Positions 16,386 through 25,500 of a stretch of 64,000 nucleotides of DNA are shown piece after piece. How positions within the stretch are numbered: position 1 is the first letter of the stretch; every line of letters starts with the position of its first letter. Source of the DNA: Streptomyces chromofuscus (GTDB lineage Bacteria; Actinomycetota; Actinomycetes; Streptomycetales; Streptomycetaceae). The DNA is taken from contig NZ_CP063374.1 of the NCBI RefSeq assembly GCF_015160875.1, positions 2,604,001 to 2,668,000 on the forward strand, written 5' to 3'. Position numbers and translations under genes: made by a program. The notes under the pieces are model-generated. The model was not told the DNA's origin, did no database searches, and worked only from the letters and a program-made list of their open reading frames with translations.

Positions 16386-17447
16386 TTGGATCACCTGCTG
16401 ACGATCGGCGCCTTCGCCAGGGCGTCCCGGCTCACGCCCAAGGCCCTGCGCCTGTACGACGAGCTGGACCTGCTGCGCCCGGCCCGGGTCGATCCCGGCA
16501 CGGGCTACCGCTACTACGCGGCGGACCAGTTGGAACGCGCCCGCCTGGTGGCCTGGCTGCGCCGCCTGGGCATGCCCCTCGCCCGCATTCGCGAGGTGTG
16601 CGCCCTGCCGGCGCCGGACGCCGCCCGCGAGGTCCGCGCGTACTGGGCCCGTGTGGAGGCCGAGACGGCCGCACGCCGGGACCTCGCCGGAATCCTCGTC
16701 GCCCATCTGACGGCATCACCGCGAAAGGACCCCACCATGACCGCACTGCGACTGCGCTACGCCGCCCACTCCGACCGGGGCATGATCCGTCCCGCCAACC
16801 AGGACACCGCGTACGCGGGCGACCGCCTCCTCGCCGTGGCCGACGGCTACGGTCCGGCAGGCGGCCCGGCGAGCACGGCCGCCGTGGCGTGTCTGAAGAC
16901 CCTGGAACGGACGGCGGAACGCTCGGCCGGCAGCGTGCTGAACCTGCTGGAGGCCGCGGTGCGGGACGCCGCCCTGGCGGTGCACGACGTCGCGGCGGAC
17001 GAGGAGGCCGGCACCACCCTCACGGCCATGCTGTGGACGGGATCGAGCGTCGCGCTGGTCCACGTCGGGGACTCCCGGGCGTATCTGCTGCGCGACGGCG
17101 GCCTGTTCCGCATCACCCACGACCACACCGTCGTCCAGTCGCTGATCGACGAGGGCCGCCTGACCCCCGAGGAGGCCGCCAGCCACCCCCAACGGGCCCT
17201 GCTCCTCAACTCCCTCACGGGAACCGTCCCCGCCGCCCCGGACCTGCGCCTGCACGACGCCCACCCCGGCGACCGCTACCTCCTCTGCTCCGACGGCCTG
17301 ACCGCCGTGGTCCCCGACGCCCGCATACGCGGCCTGCTCGGCACGGAACCGACCCCCGAGGAGGCCGTTCGCGCCCTGGTCGCCGCCGCGAACGACGCCG
17401 GCGGGCCCGACAACGTCAGTTGTGTGGTGGCCGACGTGACGCGGTGA
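16386..17447 (+). CDS. MerR-family regulator fused to a PP2C-type protein phosphatase
   Basis: A 353-residue fusion. Residues 1-70 are a MerR helix-turn-helix (LLTIGAFARASRLTPKALRLYDELDLL) and residues 70-110 the dimerisation helix; residues 118-352 form a PP2C phosphatase core with RPANQD, VADGYG, HVGDSRAYLLRDGGL and GGPDNVSCVV, giving the metal-binding acidic residues. The usual MerR effector domain is replaced by the phosphatase. The start is TTG 16386, supported by GGAGGAG at 16372. It probably couples protein dephosphorylation or a metal signal to transcription, and its own promoter carries a MerR-type dyad. Confidence 0.85.
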   Translation: MDHLLTIGAFARASRLTPKALRLYDELDLLRPARVDPGTGYRYYAADQLERARLVAWLRRLGMPLARIREVCALPAPDAAREVRAYWARVEAETAARRDLAGILVAHLTASPRKDPTMTALRLRYAAHSDRGMIRPANQDTAYAGDRLLAVADGYGPAGGPASTAAVACLKTLERTAERSAGSVLNLLEAAVRDAALAVHDVAADEEAGTTLTAMLWTGSSVALVHVGDSRAYLLRDGGLFRITHDHTVVQSLIDEGRLTPEEAASHPQRALLLNSLTGTVPAAPDLRLHDAHPGDRYLLCSDGLTAVVPDARIRGLLGTEPTPEEAVRALVAAANDAGGPDNVSCVVADVTR

Positions 17448-17953
17448 GGCGCCGGAAAGCAGTGGAGCGACGGTGTGCGCCGTTACCGTGCCGGCGGCCC
17501 CTGCCGTCTGAGCGAGGACGTGCCGTTGTCCACCGTGTGAGACCTCCCGAGCGGTGAATCGTCGCGCGTCGCGCCTGTGCGCCGCGCTCCTTCATGTCGC
17601 GCCCCAGGTACGTCCCGCCGCCGTGCCGAACCTCCACCAGGCCCGCACCTCCGGCACCACGACGGCCTGCTTCACCACGCCCGGCTGACGCCCGGCCCGA
17701 CGCCGACTCCCGCCACCGTCGCCCTCACCACCCCGCCACCGCGAGCGCTTCTTCCGGCAGCCGATGATGTAGGGAGGGATCGTGGTGGCGTGGTCCCCGC
17801 GGTGGTGTGGCCGGTGACGGTCGTGCCCGGTTTCGGCCGGCCCTCACCGACGCAAGCCCTGACCCGCGCGGACCCTCATCCGCGAGACCGCGCGGGCCAC
17901 CGGCGCACCACGGCCACGACGACGGCTCAGACGACGACCAAGGAGTACGCAGC
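17448..17953. other. Intergenic region, no gene seen
   Basis: About 500 bp between the MerR-PP2C gene and matB. Open frames here have Pro/Arg/Thr-rich composition and no coding pattern, so I call none. It presumably contains the matB promoter and leader; I could not assign a clear -10/-35 pair. Confidence 0.5.
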
Positions 17954-19402
17954 GTGTCCCCACTCTTCCCGGCGCTGAACCGAGGACCGGCCGAGCGGCC
18001 CGCCCTGACCTTCGGCGGCCGCTCCCTGACGTACGCGCGGCTGGCCGCCGCGTCCGGCGCCGTCGCCGAGCGGATCCGCACCGCCGGCCGCGTGGCCGTC
18101 TGGGCGACCCCGGTCCTGGAGACGGCCGTCGCCACCGTCGGCGCCCTGACCGCGGGAGCGGCCGCCGTGCCGCTGAACCCGAAGTCCGGTGAGCGGGAAC
18201 TGGGGCACATCCTGGCCGACAGCGCCCCGGACGCCGTACTCACCGCCCCCGGCGCCGAACTCCCCGCGGCGCTCGCCGGCCTGCCGCGCATCGACGTCGA
18301 CGTCCGGGCGACCGGCCCCGTCCTGCCGGACGACGCCGACGACGAGGCCCCGGCCCTGATCGTCTACACCTCCGGCACCACCGGCCCGCCCAAGGGCGCC
18401 GTCATCCCCCGCCGGGCGATCGCCGCGACCCTGGACGCGCTCGCCGACGCCTGGCAGTGGACCGGCGACGACGTGCTCGTGCACGCGCTGCCGCTGTTCC
18501 ATGTGCACGGCCTGGTCCTGGGCGTCCTCGGCCCGCTGCGGCGCGGCGGGTCCGTGCGCCACCTCGGCCGGTTCAGCCCCGAGGGTGTCGCCCGCGAGCT
18601 CGGCGCCGGCGCGACGATGCTCTTCGGCGTGCCGACGATGTACCACCGCGTCGCGGAGGCCTTCCCCGCCGACCAGGAACTGGTGAAGGCGCTGGCCGGG
18701 GCGCGGCTGCTGGTCTCCGGCTCGGCCGCGCTGCCCGTGCACGACCACGAGCGGATCGCGTCCGCCACCGGCCGCCGGGTGATCGAGCGGTACGGCATGA
18801 CCGAGACGCTGATGAACACCAGCGTCCGCGCCGACGGCGAGGCCCGCCCCGGCACCGTCGGCGTCCCGCTGCCCGGCGTCCGGCTGCGGCTGGTGGAGGA
18901 CGACGGGACGCCCATCGCGGCGTACGACGGCGAGACCGTGGGCGAGATCCAGGTGCGCGGCCCCAACCTGTTCACCGGGTACCTGAACCGGCCCGACGCG
19001 ACCGCCGCCGCCTTCACCGCCGACGGCTGGTTCCGCACCGGCGACATGGCGGTGCGCGACCCCGACGGCTACGTCCGGATCGTCGGCCGCAAGGCCACCG
19101 ACCTGATCAAGAGCGGCGGCTACAAGATCGGCGCCGGTGAGATCGAGAACGCGCTGCTGGAGCACCCCGGGGTGCGTGAGGCCGCCGTCACCGGGGAACC
19201 CGACGCCGACCTCGGCGAGCGGATCGTCGCCTGGATCGTCCCGGCAGACCCCCAGGCGCCGCCCGGACTGGAGGAGCTGGCCGGCCACGTGGCCCGCCGC
19301 CTCGCCCCGCACAAGCGGCCGCGGGTCGTCCACCACCTCGACGCGCTCCCCCGCAACGACATGGGGAAGATCATGAAGCGGGCGCTGGGCGGCCATGCCT
19401 GA
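17954..19402 (+). CDS. matB: Malonyl-CoA synthetase (acyl-CoA synthetase family)
   Basis: A 482-residue ANL-superfamily ligase that closely matches my memory of S. coelicolor MatB. It adenylates malonate or methylmalonate and transfers it to CoA, supplying extender units. Motifs: IVYTSGTTGPPKGAV (P-loop-like A3), the aromatic/His segment LPLFHVHGL, RYGMTETLMN (A5), GWFRTGDMAV (A7), and the acyl-transferring lysine in NDMGKIMKRAL near the C-terminus (A10). The GTG at 17954 has AAGGAG upstream. It overlaps the next gene by 8 bp, so it is an operon with the carboxyltransferase. Confidence 0.93.
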   Translation: MSPLFPALNRGPAERPALTFGGRSLTYARLAAASGAVAERIRTAGRVAVWATPVLETAVATVGALTAGAAAVPLNPKSGERELGHILADSAPDAVLTAPGAELPAALAGLPRIDVDVRATGPVLPDDADDEAPALIVYTSGTTGPPKGAVIPRRAIAATLDALADAWQWTGDDVLVHALPLFHVHGLVLGVLGPLRRGGSVRHLGRFSPEGVARELGAGATMLFGVPTMYHRVAEAFPADQELVKALAGARLLVSGSAALPVHDHERIASATGRRVIERYGMTETLMNTSVRADGEARPGTVGVPLPGVRLRLVEDDGTPIAAYDGETVGEIQVRGPNLFTGYLNRPDATAAAFTADGWFRTGDMAVRDPDGYVRIVGRKATDLIKSGGYKIGAGEIENALLEHPGVREAAVTGEPDADLGERIVAWIVPADPQAPPGLEELAGHVARRLAPHKRPRVVHHLDALPRNDMGKIMKRALGGHA

Positions 19403-20750
19403 GCGCCCGTCCGCCCGCGCGGCCATCGCCCTCGTCACCGACGCGTTCAGCGAACTGCCGTCTCCGGCGCGGCGGGCCCGGCCCGACGGCCCCCTCGCCT
19501 GGGACGGTTACGACGCCTCCCGCGCCCGCGCCGCCGAGCGCACCGGCGAGGACGAGTCCGTCGTCTGCGGCACCGCCCGGGTCGAGGGCACCCCGGCCGT
19601 CCTGATCGCCTTCGAGTTCGGCTACCTCGGCGGCTCGCTCGGGGAACGCACCGGCGACCGGCTGGAGTCGGCGTACATCCACGCCCGCGAGCACCGGCTG
19701 CCGGTCGTCGCGCTGATCGCCACCGGTGGCAGCCGGATGCAGGAGGGCATGGTCGCGCTGAGCCAACTCCAGCGGGTGGCACGGCAGTCGGCGCTCACCC
19801 GGGAGGCCGGGCTGCCGCAGCTCGCCGTGGTGCGGGACCCCACCACCGGCGGCGGCTGGGCCACCCTCGGCGCGGGTGCCGACGTGATCCTCGCGCTGCC
19901 CGGCGCCCAGGTCGGCTTCGCGGGTTCCCGGGTCCGCCCGGCCGACGCGGACCCGGCGGCGTACACGGCGGAGGCCCAGGTGGCGGCAGGCGCCGCCGAC
20001 GCGGTCGTACGGCCGGAGGAACTGCGGGGGACGCTGGGGCGGTGGCTGTCGCTGCTGACCGCCCCGTCCGGCGAACCGGCGCCACCGCCCCGGCCCCTCG
20101 GCGCGACCGACCTGCCCGCCTCCGGCTGGGCCGCGGTCCGGCGCGCCCGCTCACCGCGACGCCCGCGCGCGCGGAGCTATCTGGACGCCTACTTCACCCA
20201 CCGGGTCGCGATCAGCGGCGACCGGTGCGGCGGCACCGACGACGGGATGCTGTGCGGTTTCGGCGACCACGGGGGCCGTACGGTCGCGTACGCCGCCCAG
20301 ACGGGCACGGCGACCCGGCCCGCGGGTTACCGCACCGCCACCCGGCTGATCCGCCTCGCGGACCGGCTGGGCATCCCGGTGCTGACCCTGGTCGACACCC
20401 CGGGAGCGGCGAACGACGCGGAGGCGGAGCGGCAGGGCGTGGGGGCGGCGATCGCCGACCTGTTCGGCGCGGTGGCCGTGGCCCGCACCCCCATCACGAC
20501 CCTGGTGATCGGCGAGGGCGGCTCCGGCGGCGCCCTGGCCCTGGCCGCACCCGGCAACACCTGGGCCACCCCGGACAGCTACTTCTCCGTCATAGCCCCG
20601 GAGCTGGCCGCGGCGATCCTCAAACGACCCCGGCGGGAGGTGGAGTCGACGACCGCCCAACTCCGCGTCCGCCCACAGGACCTGGCCGAGCTGGGCCTGA
20701 CCCGGGCAGACGATCGCTCCTCCCCCGAGGCAGACGATCCCCACCCCTGA
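19395..20750 (+). CDS. Fused AccD/AccA-like carboxyltransferase domain protein
   Basis: A 451-residue protein containing both halves of a crotonase-fold carboxyltransferase. The N-terminal half is AccD-like (ATGGSRMQEGMVALSQL) but lacks the Cys4 zinc finger; the C-terminal half is AccA-like (VLTLVDTPGAANDAEAERQG, VIGEGGSGGALAL). Similar pairs make up acetyl-CoA carboxylase and the beta/gamma subunits of malonate decarboxylase. No biotin carboxylase or biotin carrier gene is adjacent. It begins 8 bp inside matB, so the two products should be made together and probably act on malonyl-CoA or a related acyl-CoA. Confidence 0.85.
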   Translation: MPERPSARAAIALVTDAFSELPSPARRARPDGPLAWDGYDASRARAAERTGEDESVVCGTARVEGTPAVLIAFEFGYLGGSLGERTGDRLESAYIHAREHRLPVVALIATGGSRMQEGMVALSQLQRVARQSALTREAGLPQLAVVRDPTTGGGWATLGAGADVILALPGAQVGFAGSRVRPADADPAAYTAEAQVAAGAADAVVRPEELRGTLGRWLSLLTAPSGEPAPPPRPLGATDLPASGWAAVRRARSPRRPRARSYLDAYFTHRVAISGDRCGGTDDGMLCGFGDHGGRTVAYAAQTGTATRPAGYRTATRLIRLADRLGIPVLTLVDTPGAANDAEAERQGVGAAIADLFGAVAVARTPITTLVIGEGGSGGALALAAPGNTWATPDSYFSVIAPELAAAILKRPRREVESTTAQLRVRPQDLAELGLTRADDRSSPEADDPHP

Positions 20751-21091
20751 GGGCGGCCGGGTCGCGCGGCGTCCGTCGACACCGGCGGTGGGCGAGCGAC
20801 GGGCTGCCGTCCGGGCGCAGGTCCCCCGCCCGCCTCACCGCAAGGAGAGATGCGACGCCGCGCGGGGGGCGGGGGAGTCGAGTGGGGTCGGTGGGGCCGG
20901 CGCGGTGGTCGGAATGCGGCGGCGATCGGGCGGGTTTCGCACGCCGACGCGCCGACCGGTACGACGAATCACTCGTCCGGCCGCACCCCGCCCGGCCCCC
21001 TCCAGAGGGCGCCCCCACCCCGGCCCCGCGCACGATGCCAGGGAGGCCCGCCGCCCGGCGGCACCTCGGTCCACGCCCGGGAGGATCCGCC
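20751..21091. other. Intergenic region upstream of mbl, no gene seen
   Basis: About 340 bp of GC-rich sequence. Short open frames lack a coding pattern. It should contain the mbl promoter, but I cannot place it by eye. Confidence 0.45.
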
Positions 21092-22129
21092 ATGACCGCC
21101 AGTCTGGAGCAGCTACGGCGCTGCCATTTCGCCGTCGACCTGGGGGCGGCGCGGACGCGGGTGTACGTCAAGGGCGCCGGACTCGTCGTCGACCAGCCCT
21201 CGGCCGCCGCCGTCAACACCCGTACCGGGGCGCTGATCGCAGTGGGTGAGCTCGCCGAGAAGATGACGGGACGTACGCCGCACTACATCCGGGTCGTCCG
21301 GCCGGTCTCCGGCGGCACGGTCGTCGACATCGAGATGGCCCAGCGGATGCTGCGCCATCTGCTCGGCGACAAGACGCGCCGCTACCTGCGCCGCAAGCCG
21401 AGACTGCGCGCCGCCGCCTGCACCCCGCACGACGCCGACCCCCTCGCCCAGCGCGCGACCATCGAGACCCTCGTCGGGCTCGGGGCGCGGCGCGTCGAAC
21501 TCGTCGACACCCTCATCGCCGCCGCCGTCGGCTGCGGGCTGCCGGTCGAGCAGCCCGAGGCGACCATGGTGCTGGTGTGCGGGGCGGCCGCCACGCAGGT
21601 CGCGGTGCTCTCCCTCGGCTCGATCGTCACCGCCGAGCGGATCCCGGTCGGCGGTGAGGCCGTGGACCACGCGATCGTGCAGCACCTGCGGCACGAGCAC
21701 GAGCTGATGCTGCCGAGCCAGTCGGTACGGCCGCTGCAGCTCGCCCTGTCCGGCAACGGGCTCACCCCGCACGGACCGGCCTCCACGGAGATCCACGGGC
21801 GGGACGTCGCCACCGGCCTCGCCCGCAGCGTGCGGGTCGACACCGCCGCCGTGCGGGACGCCATCCAGACCCCGCTGACCGCCGTGCTGGACGGCATCGG
21901 CAAGGTGCTGCGGGACTGCCCGCCGGACCTGGTGGCCGACCTCGCCGACCGGGGGATCATGATGGTCGGCGGCAGCGCCCTGCTGCCCGGGTTCGACCAG
22001 ATGCTGCGGGAGGCCACCGGCATGCCGGTGCACATCGCGGAACGGCCCGACGTGTGCGCCGTCCAGGGTCTCGGCACCATGCTGGAGGGCCGGATCACAC
22101 CGCTGGAGCTGGACCCGCTGGACGACTGA
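21092..22129 (+). CDS. mbl: MreB-like protein Mbl
   Basis: A 345-residue actin-fold protein. Phosphate-1 is CHFAVDLGAARTRVYVKG and the adenosine motif is IMMVGGSALLPGFDQML; VVRPVSGGTVVDIEMAQRML is typical of MreB-family proteins. Streptomyces has MreB in the mre cluster and a separate Mbl at this chromosomal position beyond matB, which polymerises under the membrane and helps build the spore wall. The first phosphate loop has RTRVY where MreB has NTLVY, and the phosphate-2 region is degenerate, as expected for the divergent Mbl branch. RBS GGGAGG precedes ATG 21092. Confidence 0.88.
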   Translation: MTASLEQLRRCHFAVDLGAARTRVYVKGAGLVVDQPSAAAVNTRTGALIAVGELAEKMTGRTPHYIRVVRPVSGGTVVDIEMAQRMLRHLLGDKTRRYLRRKPRLRAAACTPHDADPLAQRATIETLVGLGARRVELVDTLIAAAVGCGLPVEQPEATMVLVCGAAATQVAVLSLGSIVTAERIPVGGEAVDHAIVQHLRHEHELMLPSQSVRPLQLALSGNGLTPHGPASTEIHGRDVATGLARSVRVDTAAVRDAIQTPLTAVLDGIGKVLRDCPPDLVADLADRGIMMVGGSALLPGFDQMLREATGMPVHIAERPDVCAVQGLGTMLEGRITPLELDPLDD

Positions 22130-22148
22130 GCGCCCCGGGCCCAGGGAC

Positions 22149-23242
22149 ATGCCCGACGTCCCCCGACTCCCCGCCCTGCTGCTCGGCACCGTCCTCGGCG
22201 TCGGCGCCGACCTCGATCCGCGCGCCACGCTCCAGCGCATCGTGGACGGCGCCGCCGAGCTCACCGGCGCCCGCCACGCGGCCCTGCAGACCCGCGGCCC
22301 GGGCGACGACGGCCTCCACGAGTCCCGATGGGCCGGCCTGCCCGCCCCGCCGCCGGACGCCGACACCCTCGACGGGCCGATCCACGTCGGCGACGAGGAG
22401 TTCGGCCACCTCCACCTCGCCGGCAAGCACGGCGGCGGCCCGTTCACCGCCGAGGACGCACAGCCGCTGCGCATCCTGGCCGCCCAGGCCGGGATCGCCC
22501 TCGGCAACGCCCGGCTGTACGAGGCGGCCCGGCAGCGCGAACGCTGGATCGAGGCGTGGCGGCCGTCATCACCGCCCTGCTCGGCGGCGGGAGTGCCGAC
22601 GACTCCCTGATGACGGTCGCCGAACGGGCCCGCCTGCTCGCCGCCGCCGCGGGCGTCATCCTGCTGCCCACCGAGGCCGGCGGCATGGAGATCGTCACCG
22701 CCGCCGCGCCCGACGACCCCGGTGACCTCGTCGGCACCACCATCGCGCCCGGCAGCCCCGTACTGAGGCAACTCCTGAGCGGTGAGCCGGTGTTCGTCGA
22801 CGACTCGGCGACCGACCCGCGCATGACGACGCGGGTACGGCGCCGGTTCGGGGCCAGCATGCTGCTGCCGTCGCAGGCGGGCGGCCGGCTGATCGGCACC
22901 CTCGCCCTGCCCCGCCGGCGCGGCGAGCGCCCGTACACGCCGCTGGAGCGGCTGCCGGCCGGCCAGTTCGCCTCGCAGGCCGCGCTCGCCCCGGTCCTCG
23001 CCGACGCCCGGCACAGCCGCGCGCGTCTGGCGGTCTACGAGGACAGCGACCGCGTCGCCCGCGACCTGCACGACCTGGTCGTCCAGCGGCTGTTCGCCAC
23101 CGCGCTGATGCTGGAGGGCGCGCAGCGCCGCGGCGAGTCCGGCGCGGTGCACGACCGGGTGGGTCGGGCCGTGGACGAACCCCACGCGACCATCGAGGAG
23201 GTCCGCACCACGATCCTCACCCTGCAGCAGCCGCCCCCGTAA
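22149..23242 (+). pseudogene. Frameshifted and truncated GAF-domain sensor histidine kinase (DosS/DevS type)
   Basis: Two frames together make a DosS-like kinase. The first GAF domain starts at ATG 22149 and reads to about 22545 (ARQRERWIEAW); the continuation shifts frame (VAAVITALLGGG) and carries a second GAF and the HisKA_3 dimerisation helix with the phospho-acceptor (RVARDLHDLVVQRLF). Loss of one base near 22545 would explain the shift. The protein ends at ILTLQQPPP, exactly where the HATPase catalytic domain should begin, so it has no ATP-binding domain. It is best read as a decayed kinase gene, unless the shift is a sequencing error. Confidence 0.75.
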
Positions 23243-23266
23243 GCGTTGCGGCGACCCCAGAACGGC

Positions 23267-24193
23267 TCACCGCGCGAACCAGCAGCGCACCGTCGTCCCG
23301 TCCTCGCCGGTGTGCACCCGCACGAGATCGGCGATCAGGTTCACCAGCAGCAGTCCCCGGCCGCCCCGCTGGTCCCGGACGGCCGGGCGACGGCCCGCCA
23401 GCGGGTCGGTCAGACGGCCCGGGTCGCGCACCTCGCACACCACGTACCCGTCCTGCGCCCACACCCGCAGCACGCCCGAACCGCCGCCGTGCACGACGCT
23501 GTTGGTGGTCAGCTCGGCGGTGACCAGCGCCAGGTCCTCCAGGCGCGTGCCGGACAGCCCGAACCCCGCCGCCTCCCGGGTGGCGGTGTGCCGCGCCGTC
23601 GGCAGCGTGTCCGCGGTGAAGGCGAAGGAGAGCGCCTCCGGCACGACGGGCAGCGGCTGGTTGTAGCGGCTGACGACGCCCTCCCAGTCGTAGGCCGCGC
23701 TGTCCTCCTCCCGGCCCGAGGAGACGACCGTGGGATGCGTGGCCCGGGCGTCGGCGAGCACCTCGGCGTCCAGGGTCCGCACGTCGTACGGGCACAGGAT
23801 GGTCACCCGGCGGCCCGTGAACGCCGCGTTGATCAGGGCCTCGTGCTGGGCGCAGGCCGGGTACTCGGCGGCGGTGCGGCCGGCCCAGACCGGCTCGCCG
23901 ATGATCCGCACCCGGCGGCCGGGCGGCTGGGCGTCGGCGAACGCGCGCAGCACTCCGGGGATGATCCGGCCGGGGTTGCGGCCGGCCTCGCGCATGTCCA
24001 GCAGCCGTACCGCGCCGGCGATGTCACCGAGTCCGTCCCGGATCAGCGCGAGGTTCTTGCCGGGCACGGCCACCGCCACCGGCTCCCCGGCGGCGAGGCC
24101 CTCGCGGACGAAGGGGACGGTGCCGTCGAGGTACTCCTGCTCGTCGGCGTAGAACAGCGCCGGGTGCACGAAGGGCTGGGCTGCGGCACTCAT
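23267..24193 (-). CDS. MEDS-domain anti-sigma factor / serine kinase (HATPase_c_2)
   Basis: A 308-residue two-domain protein. Residues 8-165 form a MEDS (DcmR-like) sensory domain (HPALFYADEQEYLDG, IIGEPVWAGRTAAEYPAC). Residues 190-305 form an RsbW/SpoIIAB-like ATPase with N-box ELTTNSVVHGG, G1 box VRDPGRL and GGRGLLLVNLIADLV. Such proteins bind or phosphorylate STAS antagonists and sigma factors. ATG 24193 overlaps the STAS stop (ATGA), so antagonist and kinase are made together, as in partner-switching operons. No sigma factor gene is adjacent. Confidence 0.9.
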   Translation of the reverse strand: MSAAAQPFVHPALFYADEQEYLDGTVPFVREGLAAGEPVAVAVPGKNLALIRDGLGDIAGAVRLLDMREAGRNPGRIIPGVLRAFADAQPPGRRVRIIGEPVWAGRTAAEYPACAQHEALINAAFTGRRVTILCPYDVRTLDAEVLADARATHPTVVSSGREEDSAAYDWEGVVSRYNQPLPVVPEALSFAFTADTLPTARHTATREAAGFGLSGTRLEDLALVTAELTTNSVVHGGGSGVLRVWAQDGYVVCEVRDPGRLTDPLAGRRPAVRDQRGGRGLLLVNLIADLVRVHTGEDGTTVRCWFAR

Positions 24194-24543
24194 GACATCG
24201 ACACCTCGATCGCCGACTGATCGGGCCAGAACAACTCCAGTGTCCGGCACAGCACGGGCGGCGGAGCGTGCAACACCATCCGCCGGCCGACGGACAGCCG
24301 CCGCGCGGCGTCCACGAGAGCCCCGGCGCCCGCCACGTCCACGAACGTCACGGCGGACATCTCCAGATGACACACGTCCCTGCCGTCCCGCACGACGCCC
24401 TCCAGAGCGCTCTCCCAGATGGCGCGCGTGGTCAGCCCCACTTCCCCCACCGCGCGTACGCCGAAGCGCTCGGCCAGCGGCGCGACGGTCAGCCGCGCCG
24501 GCGCGCCGCCGGACCCGGACGGCTCCCGGTACTGGATGGCCAC
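24190..24543 (-). CDS. STAS-domain anti-sigma factor antagonist
   Basis: A 117-residue single STAS domain (about residues 16-110) starting at GTG 24543 with GGGGAG upstream. The switch loop reads DVAG (residues 69-72) where SpoIIAA-type proteins have DSSG, so the canonical phosphorylatable Ser is missing. It should therefore bind its kinase constitutively or act as a decoy. It is coupled by ATGA to the MEDS-HATPase kinase gene and divergent from the STAS-ANTAR gene. An upstream in-frame start cannot be excluded. Confidence 0.85.
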   Translation of the reverse strand: MAIQYREPSGSGGAPARLTVAPLAERFGVRAVGEVGLTTRAIWESALEGVVRDGRDVCHLEMSAVTFVDVAGAGALVDAARRLSVGRRMVLHAPPPVLCRTLELFWPDQSAIEVSMS

Positions 24544-24778
24544 AGCCGTCTCCCCGTACTCCTCGTCGTCGCTCGTACCCCGACGTGAACCGGTCAATCC
24601 TCGCGTCCGGCCCGTCAGCGGGTGTAGGGCGCCACCCGCGGGGCAGGCGCACCCACAGCATCGGGGCTGCGGAGGGCTCCGCACAACATCGGGACAACGG
24701 AACAGTCGTGGACAACGCCACGTCGTGCCCGACCGTCGGCGGCCGTCCACGGCTGTCGGCGACCACGAAGGCGGTGAC

Positions 24779-25468
24779 ATGAACCCTGTGGCACCACCCT
24801 CTCTCGGGGATCGGTATCGCCCCCTCACCATCGACCGGCGCACAAACGCCGCCGGGCGGGCCGTGCTCCGCGCGCGGGGCGAGGTCGTGCACGGCTGCGA
24901 CGGCATCCTGGCCGAGGCACTGGCCCGGCTGCCCGCACGCACCGGCCGGGTGGAGCTGGACATGGCCGGCGTGACGTTCATGGACACGGCGGGACGGCAG
25001 TTCCTGGCCACCCTGTGCGACTACGGGCGCCGGCACGTGGTCCCGGTCTCCGCCACCAACTGGCACGGCCAGCCGCGCCGGATCCTGGAGCTGATCGGCT
25101 TGGACACCACCGACCCCCTGCGCCCGAAGGACACGGAGCCGCCGGCGCCGCCGCCCGCCCCGCTCCCCTCCGCGGTGGCCCTGGAACGCGCGGAACAACT
25201 CCACGAACTGCGCGAGGAGATCGAGCACCTGCGCCGGGCCATCGCCTCCCGCCCGGTGATCGACCAGGCCCGCGGCGTCCTCATGGCCACCCACGCCTGC
25301 ACCTCCGACGAGGCGTGGCACATCCTCCGCGAGGCCTCCCAGCTCTCCAACACCAAGCTCCACACGGTCGCGGCGGCCATCACCTCCGGCGCGGAGTCCG
25401 ACGGCCCGCCCCCGCCGGAGGACGTACGCGCGGCGCTGCGCCGGGCGCTCGCCCGGCGGGGGCGGTGA
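24779..25468 (+). CDS. STAS-ANTAR fusion: anti-sigma antagonist linked to an RNA-binding antiterminator domain
   Basis: A 229-residue fusion. Residues 12-110 are a STAS domain with switch loop DTAG (69-72), which keeps a phosphorylatable Thr. A Pro-rich linker (about 115-130) and a coiled helix (EQLHELREEIEHLRRAI) lead to a C-terminal ANTAR domain (about 140-200: RPVIDQARGVLMATHACTSD, then the three-helix end). ANTAR domains bind twin hairpins in nascent RNA and block termination. It faces the STAS/kinase operon across a divergent promoter region, so the kinase may control its RNA-binding activity. Confidence 0.88.
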   Translation: MNPVAPPSLGDRYRPLTIDRRTNAAGRAVLRARGEVVHGCDGILAEALARLPARTGRVELDMAGVTFMDTAGRQFLATLCDYGRRHVVPVSATNWHGQPRRILELIGLDTTDPLRPKDTEPPAPPPAPLPSAVALERAEQLHELREEIEHLRRAIASRPVIDQARGVLMATHACTSDEAWHILREASQLSNTKLHTVAAAITSGAESDGPPPPEDVRAALRRALARRGR

Positions 25469-25500
25469 GGCGGGGCGTCGCGGAGGCAGCAGACGGAACC

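Noticed and set aside
17577..17978. Possible small gene upstream of matB
   Set aside because: Composition is Pro/Thr/Arg-rich without a start signal, and it overlaps the matB RBS and start in another frame.
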